The notes under the pieces are model-generated. The model did no database searches, had not been told where the DNA came from, and saw only the letters and a program-made list of their open reading frames with translations. Shown here piece by piece: positions 27,674 through 35,397 of a DNA stretch of 64,000 nucleotides. This stretch comes from Methanosarcina sp. KYL-1. Its GTDB lineage: Archaea; Halobacteriota; Methanosarcinia; Methanosarcinales; Methanosarcinaceae. Position 1 is the first letter of the stretch, and each line of letters begins with the position of its first letter. The stretch is from assembly GCF_024372725.1 (NCBI RefSeq), contig NZ_VOUA01000010.1:1-64000 (forward strand), written 5' to 3'. Made by a program: the position numbers and the translations under genes.

Positions 27674-28243
27674 TCATTTTACAACGTTGAAAGTGTATTC
27701 GAAATCTCCGCCAGGTTTCCCGTCCTTATCCCCGTCAAAGGGAGTTCCTTCGGCATCCATAATAGCCCCATTCCCTATATCGGTTCCGATCAGGGAGATG
27801 GTGATTTTGGCGCCTTCTCCACCTACAGGATACGGCCTGTTAGGGCGGAACATCAGTGTCCTGTTACCGGCATCGAGGAAACCGTCAATTGGCTCCTCGG
27901 ATTCTGAACTTGTGACAATGACCGTGTCCTTCGTAATGGTCGAGCTGTCCATATCTTTATCGAATTCAATCCAGATTGGGGATTCCATGCTGTGTGCGAA
28001 GGTTTGCCGGTCCGGGTACACTAACTTTACTTTAGCGGTACTCGGGCCGTGCCTAAACTTATGAGGAATGGATTTAATTTTTTCGTGTAAGTATTCCTTC
28101 TGTTCCTCATGAACATATTTTTCATAAGCATATCTCATCGTGATCCCGGCAGCTGCACCAGCGGCGACTCCGGCAACTACACCCACAAGCGCGCCGCCTG
28201 CCAGCCCACCTGCCAGCCCACCTGCTAATTCTTTCTTCGACAA
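27674..28243 (-). CDS. Glycine-zipper SbsA-Ig-like protein, cassette B
   Basis: 189 aa from TTG 28243 with a perfect GGAGGT 6 nt upstream. Residues 7-36 are a glycine-zipper helix (repeats of AGGLAGG and GVVAGVAAGAAAG), which packs tightly in membranes. A basic linker and one Ig-like domain follow, with PIWIEFDKDMDSSTITKDTV and GDKDGKPGGDFEYTFNVVK nearly identical to the cassette A protein. It is the third gene of cassette B. Likely a surface or membrane-inserted oligomer; function unknown. Confidence 0.85.
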   Translation of the reverse strand: MSKKELAGGLAGGLAGGALVGVVAGVAAGAAAGITMRYAYEKYVHEEQKEYLHEKIKSIPHKFRHGPSTAKVKLVYPDRQTFAHSMESPIWIEFDKDMDSSTITKDTVIVTSSESEEPIDGFLDAGNRTLMFRPNRPYPVGGEGAKITISLIGTDIGNGAIMDAEGTPFDGDKDGKPGGDFEYTFNVVK

Positions 28244-28260
28244 TTCTATACCTCCTTATC

Positions 28261-28431
28261 TTATGGTACTTTACTTAACTTTTCTTTTAAGTCGAGTTTT
28301 CCACATCTATCATACGCACATTTCATCGTGATTCCGGCAATTGAACCCACCACAATTCCAGCAGCTGCACCCGCTGCGATTCCGGCAACTACACCCACTA
28401 GCAGGCCGCTGGCTATCTCTTTCTCTGTCAG
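28261..28431 (-). CDS. 56-aa glycine-zipper membrane protein, apparent CTG start
   Basis: The frame LTEKEIASGLLVGVVAGIA... aligns with the start of the downstream glycine-zipper protein (LSKKELAGGLAGG...), whose start is TTG. Here the matching codon is CTG (28429-28431), 6 nt after GGGGGG, and there is no ATG, GTG or TTG in frame before the helix. The protein ends after a basic tail (DLKEKLSKVP) and lacks the Ig domain. The stop is 17 bp before the next gene. It may be a functional short paralogue or a decayed copy. Confidence 0.55.
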   Translation of the reverse strand: MTEKEIASGLLVGVVAGIAAGAAAGIVVGSIAGITMKCAYDRCGKLDLKEKLSKVP

Positions 28432-28458
28432 TTCAATCCCCCCTTATTTTTTAATCCC

Positions 28459-28578
28459 TTACTCCTCGACCTTAATTTTACTCAAGCTCTTTCGGGAATT
28501 CTTTGCAACAGCATATACGAATGTAGCACCGATAAGTGCCCCCACAAAAACTTTGCAGCATTTCTTCAAATCTGGCAA
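28459..28578 (-). CDS. 39-aa single-helix membrane protein, cassette B
   Basis: TTG at 28578, 6 nt after GGAG. Sequence: PDLKKCCKVF, helix VGALIGATFVYAVA, basic tail ending SKIKVEE. Paralogue of the 38-aa protein of cassette A by the KKC start and KIKVE end. It is the first gene of cassette B (39 aa, 56 aa, 189 aa). Function unknown. Confidence 0.6.
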   Translation of the reverse strand: MPDLKKCCKVFVGALIGATFVYAVAKNSRKSLSKIKVEE

Positions 28579-28734
28579 AATTATCTCCCCCAATTTTTGT
28601 CCTGACACGAAAAATCCGTGCTTTTAAAGGATGTGTGTACGTGATCTCCCGTTGGATGGAAATTTTCAATAAATGGATTTGAATCCCGTGTTTCTGAATC
28701 CCGTGTTTCCCCTGTTTTTTCCCGCGCATTCAAA

Positions 28735-28780
28735 TATATTCCACATATTATATAATGACTACTAAATAAAATATTTGCAA
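28735..28780 (-). promoter_or_regulatory. Predicted promoter of cassette B
   Basis: The plus strand shows CACATATTATATAATGAC and ACTAAATAAAATAT, matching the cassette A promoter region at 27095-27150. It gives a leader of about 150 nt. Confidence 0.5.
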
Positions 28781-28907
28781 AATTGGTCCGCCAGCTGGCA
28801 GTACAGAGCCCGGAATGCCGGGAGCAGTAAAATGCTTATTCTGACTCGGAAAAACAGTTTTGTATCAAAGAAAACCGTTTTGTATCATCCGGAAGAATGT
28901 TTTATCC

Positions 28908-29477
28908 ATGAAACAATCAATCGGAGCAAAAACCCTGGCATGCCCGGCTCCCGCCTGGGTAGTCGGCACCTATGACAGGGACGGAAAACCAAATGCAATG
29001 ACTGCAGCCTGGGCAGGCATCTGCTGTTCGAACCCACCCTGCATCAGCGTCTCCCTGAGAAAAGCCACCTACAGTTATTCCTGCATTCTGGAAAACGAAG
29101 CCTTCACGGTAAACATCCCCTCGGAGGCCTTCATAAAGGAAACCGATTACTTCGGGATTGCAAGCGGAAAAGACGAGAACAAGTTCGAAGCAGCCGGCCT
29201 TACCCCCGTAAAAAGCACTCTCGTGTCCGCTCCTTATATAGAGGAATTCCCCCTTGTCCTTGAATGCAAACTCCTCCACAGCTTTGAGATCGGCCTTCAT
29301 ACGATGTTTGTGGGTGAAATCCTGGACATCAAAGCGGAAGAGTCCGTACTGGATGAAAATGGAAACCCGGATATTCAGAAAGTCAGGCCCCTGGTGTACG
29401 GGACGGGAGACCGGACATACTATGGGGTCGGGAAGGCTCTCGGAAAGGCTTTTTCAATAGGGAAGCTTGATATATGA
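28908..29477 (+). CDS. Flavin reductase-like (flavoredoxin) protein
   Basis: 189 aa from the ATG at 28908. It has the FMN-binding split-barrel of the flavin reductase domain: [23 protein letters not shown] near the N-terminus, [21 protein letters not shown], and [20 protein letters not shown] near the C-terminus. Likely an FMN-containing electron-transfer protein or flavin reductase in the cytoplasm; the partner is unknown. A longer start at 28860 lacks conserved sequence. Confidence 0.88.
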   Translation: MKQSIGAKTLACPAPAWVVGTYDRDGKPNAMTAAWAGICCSNPPCISVSLRKATYSYSCILENEAFTVNIPSEAFIKETDYFGIASGKDENKFEAAGLTPVKSTLVSAPYIEEFPLVLECKLLHSFEIGLHTMFVGEILDIKAEESVLDENGNPDIQKVRPLVYGTGDRTYYGVGKALGKAFSIGKLDI

Positions 29478-29740
29478 GCTTGAAATAAGCTTGAAATAAA
29501 CTTGAAATAAGCTTGAAAAACAAACTTGAAGTATGGAAGGAACAGGCATACGCAGATAAATCTGCAGATAATTCCTTTTCCTTAAAATTTATTTGAATTC
29601 TGCTCTTAACCTCGTGTTCCGGGATGCAAAATTTTATACGCATACAACTCATATTTTATAATGCACACTCTATAAAATGGACAGGATGGAGACTGTAAGC
29701 AGAGGGTGACTGCAAGCAGAGAGTGACTGCAAACAGGGGA
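29474..29740. repeat. Short repeats between flavoredoxin and mscL genes
   Basis: AGCTTGAAATAA-type 12-bp units (29474-29530) and two to three copies of GAGTGACTGCAAGCAGA (29695-29740). The region 29478-29817 has no gene. An AT-rich block at 29645-29680 resembles the cassette promoters but no gene follows it on the minus strand. Confidence 0.6.
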
Positions 29741-29817
29741 ATTGCTGCAAAGCCGGGATTTACAGGTTTATTTCGATAATGTCATTGTCTCTTGCTTATT
29801 ACTATAGGGGGGTTAAA

Positions 29818-30123
29818 ATGGGGTTGCTAACTGAATTTAAAGAGTTTCTTTATGAATACAAGGTCATTCCGCTGGCTATTGCTTTTATCATGGGTCTCGC
29901 ATCCACTGCTCTTATTAAATCTTTTGTGGATAACATAGTAATGCCGATTATCACTCCTTTTGTACCGGGAGGGGCCTGGAGAACGGCAACACTTGAAATC
30001 GGGCCCATAGTGATAAGCTGGGGTGCATTTCTGGGTGAGCTGATATATTTCATTATCATCGCATTTGTGGTATTTATCATTGCAAAGAAGGTTTTAAAAG
30101 AGGAAAAAGTTAGCAAAAAGTGA
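29818..30123 (+). CDS. mscL: Large-conductance mechanosensitive channel MscL
   Basis: 101 aa from the ATG at 29818, preceded by GGGGGG. Typical order: amphipathic N-terminal helix (LLTEFKEFLYEYK), TM1 with the pore-lining pattern AIAFIMGLASTALIKSFVDNIVMPI, a periplasmic loop, TM2 (GAFLGELIYFIIIAFVVFIIA) and the basic tail KKVLKEEKVSKK. It releases solutes under osmotic downshock. TM1 matches MscL well, while the loop and tail are short. Confidence 0.9.
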   Translation: MGLLTEFKEFLYEYKVIPLAIAFIMGLASTALIKSFVDNIVMPIITPFVPGGAWRTATLEIGPIVISWGAFLGELIYFIIIAFVVFIIAKKVLKEEKVSKK

Positions 30124-30500
30124 GCATTTTCTATTCCTCTTTTTTAATTTTAATTTCATCTTTTTTATCAAATGTTCATCCCTACCTTGATGAAGCCCTG
30201 CCGGAGTTTGTAAAAGATGGAATAAATGGATGATTGGGATTTTCATCAGAATGCCCTTTTCCGGTCATTGGGATATTATTTTTAGTAATCAGAATGCTTA
30301 TATTCAGTCATCAGGATATACTTTTAGGTCATTAGAATACCCTTAACGCATTTAGATATTTTTAGTTCTACAGCCACCCTAATCCAATCATATGATGCCC
30401 TTTTTATTACAACCATGACCTCACATTATTGAGATGTTTTTATTCAGATAGGTGCCTTATTCAGTCATGTGGGTATACCTTTTAGTTACTAAAATTCACT
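30124..30500. repeat. Degenerate repeat region next to family-1 hairpin
   Basis: Loose repeats of GTCATCAGGATA or GTCATTGGGATA spaced by A/T-rich sequence from about 30250 to 30480. No gene. The array abuts the family-1 hairpin at 30501, the usual arrangement. Confidence 0.65.
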
Positions 30501-30572
30501 TTATGGAAAAGACCGGCCGACTTCGCGGCCGGTGAGAGCACCGGTACCTGAAAAACAAATTGAAAAAAGGTT
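30501..30572. repeat. Hairpin dispersed repeat, family 1, copy 4
   Basis: TTATGGAAAAG, then the stem CCGGCCG/CGGCCGG around ACTTCG, then TGAGAGCACCGG, TACCTGAAAAACAAATTG and AAAAAAGGTTT. Same box order as copy 1, with another stem sequence that is still fully paired. Confidence 0.85.
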
Positions 30573-30586
30573 TATCGGGAACAATT

Positions 30587-31801
30587 TCAGGATTTCTGCT
30601 GCCTTTCCCCTTTCCTGAACGTCTGCCTTGCCTTTTCCTCCCACAGTTCAAGATCCGGTCCTTCTAGTTCTTCTGCCACGGCTTCAAGGAGTTCAGGTAT
30701 TTTCAGGTGCTGGGGGCATTTTTCCATGCATTCTCCGCACTGCACGCAGAGAGAGGCATAACCGGAGAAGTCGCCTCTTATTATCCCGCCGGGTTTTGCC
30801 GCATACATGACTTTTGCTTCATCCGAGTTTCCGGACAGGTGCAGGTTGTCGTAGATTTCAAAGCAGAAGGGGATATCCACTCCGGAGGGGCAGGGCATAC
30901 AGTACCTGCAGCCTGTACAGCCTGTTTTCATAAGTTTCCTGTACTTCTGCTCCACTTTCTTTACAAGCTGAAGCTCGGTTTCGGTCAGGGAATTCGGGTA
31001 GGCTTCATCTGCTATTTTCAAGTTCTCTTCTATGTGGGACTCCTCATTCATTCCGGAAAGCACTACAGTGACCTCGGGGCGGTTCCAGGTCCAGCGAAGC
31101 GCCCATTCGGCAGGGGTCCGTTTCACCTCAGCTTCGCTCCAGATCTCTTCAACTGCCGGGGGTATCGGGTTTGTTAGTTTTCCTCCGCGCAGGGGTTCCA
31201 TGACTATGACAGCGAGGCCCTTTGAAGCTGCATACTCCAGCCCTTCCGTGCCTGCCTGGTTCTTTTCGTCCAGGAAATTGTACTGGATCTGGCAGAAGTC
31301 CCAGGGGTATGAGTCCACTATCCGCTTGAAATCGGCAGTTGAACCGTGGAAGGAAAAGCCGGCGTTGATAATCTTGCCGTCAGCTCTAGCCCTGTCAAGG
31401 AAAGCGAGCACATCGAGCTTTTCCATTTTCTCCCACAGGGCTCCGACAAGCCCGTGGACCAGGTAATAATCGATATGGCCTGTCCTGAGCCTTTCAAGCT
31501 GGGCGTTTAAGATCCTGTCCATGTCTTCCCGGGTTTCCACTGTCCAGGAGGGAAGTTTTGTAGCAAGTTTGACTTTCTCGCGGTATCCGCCAGCAAGGGC
31601 ACGCCCGAGAAATGGTTCGCTTTCTCCAATATGGTAGGGCCAGGCCGTATCGATGTAGTTTACGCCCCGGTCGACAGCGTGGCGGACCTGACGGGAGGCC
31701 CTTTCCTCATCGATCTTTCCCTCTTTTACGGGAAGGCGCATACAGCCGAAACCGAGTATTGAAAGCTCATCGCCATTCTTCGGAACTTTTCTATAGAGCA
31801 T
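30587..31801 (-). CDS. Aldo/keto reductase with C-terminal 4Fe-4S domain
   Basis: 404 aa. Residues 1-280 are an aldo/keto reductase barrel: LGFGCMRLP, DRGVNYIDTAWPYH (catalytic Asp/Tyr), LATKLPSW and YYLVHGL (catalytic Lys/His). Residues about 295-385 hold Cys clusters CTGCRYCMPCPSGVDIP and CVQCGECMEKCPQHLKIP for two 4Fe-4S clusters. NAD(P)H-linked carbonyl reduction coupled to ferredoxin-like electron transfer is likely; the substrate is unknown. The AGGAGGGG Shine-Dalgarno sequence supports the ATG at 31801. Confidence 0.92.
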   Translation of the reverse strand: MLYRKVPKNGDELSILGFGCMRLPVKEGKIDEERASRQVRHAVDRGVNYIDTAWPYHIGESEPFLGRALAGGYREKVKLATKLPSWTVETREDMDRILNAQLERLRTGHIDYYLVHGLVGALWEKMEKLDVLAFLDRARADGKIINAGFSFHGSTADFKRIVDSYPWDFCQIQYNFLDEKNQAGTEGLEYAASKGLAVIVMEPLRGGKLTNPIPPAVEEIWSEAEVKRTPAEWALRWTWNRPEVTVVLSGMNEESHIEENLKIADEAYPNSLTETELQLVKKVEQKYRKLMKTGCTGCRYCMPCPSGVDIPFCFEIYDNLHLSGNSDEAKVMYAAKPGGIIRGDFSGYASLCVQCGECMEKCPQHLKIPELLEAVAEELEGPDLELWEEKARQTFRKGERQQKS

Positions 31802-32145
31802 TTTTCTTTCCCCTCCTACTTCTGGTTGAACTGGAATTGTAAGCCAATGTAATATTTAGTTATACACCGCATTTTGTGTCTTGCTTGATGTTATTTCGGA
31901 TCCGAGCTTATAAACTTAGACCGAAACAAAAAATCGCAATGGAGTTTGAGATTTGGTCTACAATGGGACTGTAAACTTACCTTGAAGGCTTTTCCAGTAG
32001 TGGAAAAAGTCCCCAATGAATAAGTCTTGAGTGAATAAGTCTTGAGTGGAGAATTCCTGAATGAAAAAGGAAAAAGAGTTGAAGGGCTGTCATTAAGTAC
32101 CTGTTGTCAGTCACCCCTTCTTTTTTAATAAAGGTTGCGGGACCC
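31802..32145. other. Intergenic region
   Basis: 344 bp without a gene; AAGTCTTGAGTGAAT is repeated twice near 32020-32050. It holds the promoter of the aldo/keto reductase gene and the end of the DUF2318 operon. Confidence 0.45.
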
Positions 32146-32643
32146 TTAGTTGAATTCTACGGTTTTCCTGTGAGCATCCACTACATCATCGAGTTTCATG
32201 ACAAGGTTCCCATCTGAAACTGTGTAAGGAATGCTCTCTTTCGGATATGATATGCAGGCTCCCCCAATCCCCAGGCCTGTTGCAGCATCGAAGGTGGTGC
32301 CACAGGAATCACAGATAAGGGTTTCCTTAGCAAGGGAAAATCCGATTGAACCGCATGGAGGGCAGACATTGGACCTGACAAATACCTCGTCTTCAAGCCG
32401 GTATGCCATGACTGCGATTTCACCGATGTCTGTGTTAACTTTAAAGTGGACATTTGTATTCTCGTCCACTGAACTGGAGGGAATTGATACCGTATCTGTA
32501 CTTTTCACAGCATTTATCCAGGTTGCCGCTACCGGGCTTCCGGTGTCCGTAGAAACCGCCGAAGGTCCATTTTCCGCAAGCCCGGCTGCCATTAAAGCTA
32601 CTGCGATCACTAACAAAACCATACCTGTTAATTTTACATTCAT
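32146..32643 (-). CDS. DUF2318 (FtrD-like) exported metal-binding protein
   Basis: 165 aa with a signal peptide or anchor (MVLLVIAVALMAAGLA). The conserved part holds YRLEDEVFVRSNVCPPCGS, the second pair CDSCGTTFDAATGLGIGGAC, and a strand ending in VMKLDDV. Cys pairs of this kind occur in DUF2318 proteins linked to FtrABCD/P19-type iron uptake, where the domain is thought to bind iron. It is the last gene of an operon with an FtsX-type permease and an ATPase, the same trio as in the bacterial systems. No Ftr1-type permease or P19 homologue is next to it here. Confidence 0.87.
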   Translation of the reverse strand: MNVKLTGMVLLVIAVALMAAGLAENGPSAVSTDTGSPVAATWINAVKSTDTVSIPSSSVDENTNVHFKVNTDIGEIAVMAYRLEDEVFVRSNVCPPCGSIGFSLAKETLICDSCGTTFDAATGLGIGGACISYPKESIPYTVSDGNLVMKLDDVVDAHRKTVEFN

Positions 32644-32674
32644 ATTTTTCGCTCCTTTTCTCTTCTTTCCTTAT

Positions 32675-33346
32675 TCACTCCGCAATATTTCCGTCCTGTA
32701 TGTGCACAATGCGGTCGGAATATGAAGCAAGCTCCCGGTTATGGGTAACCATGACGACCGTCATATCCCCTGAAAGTGATTTCAGCAGGGAGATTATCCT
32801 TAAGCCGGTAGCTGCATCGAGTGCCCCTGTGGGCTCATCTGCAAGCAGGATTTTAGGTTTCATAACAATGGCCCTGGCTATTGCGACCCTCTGCTGCTCT
32901 CCTCCGCTCAGTTCTACGGGCTTGTGGTCCATCCGATGGGCAAGTCCCACTCGCTCAAGAGCACTGGCCACTGCGTCATGGTCTTTGTCCCCGGCAAACA
33001 CCAGGGGCATAGCAACGTTTTCATAGGCTGTAAGGGACGGAATAAGGTGGAACTGCTGGAAGACGAAGCCAACGGTCCTGCGCCTGAACTCAACAAGTTC
33101 TTTCTGGGTTTTTCCGGTGATATCTACATCGTTGAAAAGGATGCGTCCGGAATCTGGCCGATCCAGCATCCCGATAAGGTTCATGAGGGTGGTTTTTCCG
33201 GAACCCGATTGCCCCATGATGGATATGAATTCCCTTTCCCTGACTTCCAGGTTTATGCCGTGCAGGACTTCTACTTCATGGGAACCAATCCTGTAGCCTT
33301 TTGCCACATCTTTTACCCGGATCAGTTTTTCTGGACCTTCAGACAC
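32675..33346 (-). CDS. ABC transporter ATPase of the DUF2318 operon
   Basis: 223 aa, MacB/LolD type: Walker A GQSGSGKTT, Q-loop FQQFHL, signature LSGGEQQRV, Walker [11 protein letters not shown], switch His in VTHN. The first codons overlap the stop of the permease gene by 8 bp, and the DUF2318 gene follows 31 bp later. It powers the permease at 33339-34514. Confidence 0.92.
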   Translation of the reverse strand: MSEGPEKLIRVKDVAKGYRIGSHEVEVLHGINLEVREREFISIMGQSGSGKTTLMNLIGMLDRPDSGRILFNDVDITGKTQKELVEFRRRTVGFVFQQFHLIPSLTAYENVAMPLVFAGDKDHDAVASALERVGLAHRMDHKPVELSGGEQQRVAIARAIVMKPKILLADEPTGALDAATGLRIISLLKSLSGDMTVVMVTHNRELASYSDRIVHIQDGNIAE

Positions 33347-34514
33347 TTCTTAACACCTCCGCAGGGTCAATTCCAAGAGCTTTTCTTGCGGGGACAAGGG
33401 ATGCTGCCATTCCCGTAAGTATGCAGATCCCGGAAACGGCGGGCAGAATCATCCAGATAGGGGAAGGTGTAACTGAAACCGTCAGTGGAGCAGCGATGAA
33501 GGAGGCTCCTGTTCCTATAAAAAAACCAAGGATTCCTCCCAGTGCTCCGATAATTGCCCCTTCAAGAAACAGCATGGAGACTATCTGGGTATCGCTTGCG
33601 CCCACTGCACGCATGATCCCGATCTCCTTTATTTTTTCATTTATGGATGCAAGCATTGTGGAAGCAACCGTTAACGCACTCACAAGCAGAATAATAACCG
33701 AGACTGCCATTGCAGAAGATTGGGCGTGCTCAATCATTGTCATCTCATTTTGCACTATCTGGCTCATTGGCCTGGCTTCCAGCCCGGGGAAGACTTCCAT
33801 TATCTGCCGGCTCATCTCCTCGACAGGGCAGTCATTGCAAAGCGCCCTGATTTCCAGACTGCTTACTTTTCCTTCTTTTCCGAACAAATACTGGGAAGCC
33901 GCAAGGGGAAGAATAACATATCCGTCTTCATTGCCGCCTGTGCTCTCGATCACCCCGGCGATCCGGGCGTCAATGTAAACGTCACCCTGCTTGAGGGTCA
34001 CCAATGAGCCTTCTTCCAGTCCCATGGGGCCGGCTATATCCGAACCAACCATTATTTCGGTTTTTTCAGGGCCTTCTTCAGCCATCCAGTGCCCCCTTAT
34101 GTTCCACCATGCTTTGAGCTTCATTTCTTCCTCCGGGTCCACCCCCATTACTACAACGGGGGAGTTGCCAAGTTCTGCGATTCCATAAAGCCTTGGGGCT
34201 ACGACTGCAAGGTTAGCCTTATTCTCGATAGTGTAAATCCGGGGAATTTCCGATTCTTCAATATAGTTTTCTCCCGTAAATAACGAACCTGCAGATGTGG
34301 AGCCCGCAACAAGGGGTATGGACCTGGTTTCCGGTTTGACGACGATGTTTGCACCAAAGGTATTCGATTCCTCATAGAGGCTTTCGGTTGCTGCAGTGAA
34401 CGTCGTGACCACAGCTACCAGTGCTGCAGCAGCTACTACCACTCCCAGCACTGCTACTATGAGTTTCGTTTTCCTGCGGGATATGTCCTTCAATACTATA
34501 GAGTGTAAATTCAT
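33339..34514 (-). CDS. FtsX/MacB-type permease of the DUF2318 operon
   Basis: 391 aa. TM1 (LIVAVLGVVVAAAALVAVVTTF) is followed by a large outer domain. Then come three helices: SSAMAVSVIILLVSALTVASTML, LEGAIIGALGGILGFFIGTGAS and WMILPAVSGICILTGMAASLVPA. The loop NEKIKEIGIMRAVGASD is the FtsX/MacB signature. It is the first gene of the operon that reads leftward from the shared control region at 34515-34873. The substrate is inferred as iron or another metal from the DUF2318 neighbour. Confidence 0.9.
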   Translation of the reverse strand: MNLHSIVLKDISRRKTKLIVAVLGVVVAAAALVAVVTTFTAATESLYEESNTFGANIVVKPETRSIPLVAGSTSAGSLFTGENYIEESEIPRIYTIENKANLAVVAPRLYGIAELGNSPVVVMGVDPEEEMKLKAWWNIRGHWMAEEGPEKTEIMVGSDIAGPMGLEEGSLVTLKQGDVYIDARIAGVIESTGGNEDGYVILPLAASQYLFGKEGKVSSLEIRALCNDCPVEEMSRQIMEVFPGLEARPMSQIVQNEMTMIEHAQSSAMAVSVIILLVSALTVASTMLASINEKIKEIGIMRAVGASDTQIVSMLFLEGAIIGALGGILGFFIGTGASFIAAPLTVSVTPSPIWMILPAVSGICILTGMAASLVPARKALGIDPAEVLRSV

Positions 34515-34556
34515 TGATAAGCCTCAAAATATCCAGGCGGTTCATTTTCTTATATC

Positions 34557-34688
34557 GCGTTGTACCCGTTCACCTGTATCGGTTCACTTGTGCCGGTTTA
34601 CCTGCACCGATTCACGTTGTACCAGTTCATCTGTATCGGTTCACCTGTACCGGCTTACCTGTACCAATTCACGTTGTACCAGATTTAC
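34557..34688. repeat. Short degenerate repeats in the control region
   Basis: About seven copies of a GTTCACCTGTACCG-type unit, with CGTTGTACC segments. They lie between the permease start and the TTTAC-N7-GTAAA sites. The GTACC halves could be binding sites, but they may also be simple repeat expansion. Confidence 0.7.
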
Positions 34689-34757
34689 TATACGCTTAAT
34701 GTAAAGGCAGAACTTTACAGTGGATGTAAACTACTTGAACTTTACGCTAGATGTAAA
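34689..34757. promoter_or_regulatory. Three BlaI-like palindromic operators
   Basis: TTTAC-AGTGGAT-GTAAA (34714-34730), TTTAC-GCTAGAT-GTAAA (34741-34757) and a weaker TATAC-GCTTAAT-GTAAA (34689-34705). All have identical half-sites and 7-bp spacers. A fourth site is at 34854-34870. The half-site TTTAC/GTAAA resembles the TACA/TGTA operators of the BlaI/MecI/CopY family, whose member is encoded next to them. Confidence 0.75.
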
Positions 34758-34844
34758 GAATCCTGGTTTAAAATATGGCAAATCAACAATCCGAACCGAG
34801 AACTAACGACCTGAAGCGGAATTAAAAACCGGTGATAGCAAAGC

Positions 34845-34870
34845 TTATATTTGTTTACAGCAGTTGTAAA
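34845..34870 (+). promoter_or_regulatory. TATA box and fourth operator in front of the BlaI-like gene
   Basis: TTATATTT (34845-34852) lies about 25 bp before the ATG at 34874, which predicts a leaderless mRNA. The palindrome TTTAC-AGCAGTT-GTAAA (34854-34870) fills the space between TATA box and ATG, so a bound repressor would block initiation. This suggests autoregulation. Confidence 0.7.
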
Positions 34871-34873
34871 CCC

Positions 34874-35233
34874 ATGGTGAAATTAGATCGAATAAATCTC
34901 TCCAATGAAGGACTGACCAAGTTTTTCAGTCCCATCGAAGCCCAGATAATGGAGGTTTTGTGGACAAACGAAGAATCCGCCACTCCGGAAATCACCGCAA
35001 AAACAGGCATCCCTTTATCCAGTGTAGCCGGGACGCTGGACAGGCTTGTAAAAGCCGGCTTTGCAACAAGAAAGGTGGACAAGAAAGGGCAGAGGGTAAG
35101 ATATCTTTATTCTGCAGCCGAGTCCATGGATAACACGGCAAATACCATCACGAAAAAAGTGATGGATAGCCTTGTGGACACCTTTGGCAAAGTGGCTATC
35201 GAAAACTTTCATACATACCAGAATAAGAAGTGA
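34874..35233 (+). CDS. BlaI/MecI/CopY-family repressor
   Basis: 119 aa with a winged helix: SPIEAQIMEVLWTNEESATPEITAKT, recognition helix PLSSVAGTLDRLVKAGFATRK, wing KKGQRVRYLYSAA, then a dimerisation helix (TITKKVMDSLVDTFG). This is the BlaI/MecI/CopY architecture. The ATG at 34874 is chosen since the frame upstream consists of the promoter and operator. The downstream M48/M56-like protease gene completes a BlaI-BlaR-like pair. Expected to repress itself and the divergent DUF2318 ABC operon. Confidence 0.9.
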   Translation: MVKLDRINLSNEGLTKFFSPIEAQIMEVLWTNEESATPEITAKTGIPLSSVAGTLDRLVKAGFATRKVDKKGQRVRYLYSAAESMDNTANTITKKVMDSLVDTFGKVAIENFHTYQNKK

Positions 35234-35239
35234 ACCTTA

Positions 35240-35350
35240 AGAGGCAGTTCTTTAAAACGGGTTTCAAAGACAATTCTTAAAACGAGTTCTAAGAAACAAT
35301 TCTCTGAAAACGGGTTTTAAGGTCAATTCTTTAAAAACGGGTCTCATGAA
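35240..35350. repeat. Direct repeats between repressor and protease genes
   Basis: Four imperfect units containing CAATTCTTNAAAACGGGTT, about 34 bp each. Non-coding. Confidence 0.75.
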
Positions 35351-35397
35351 GTTATTTAAAAAGAACCTTAAGGCGTGAGTTTTTCTGGACGGTGAAG

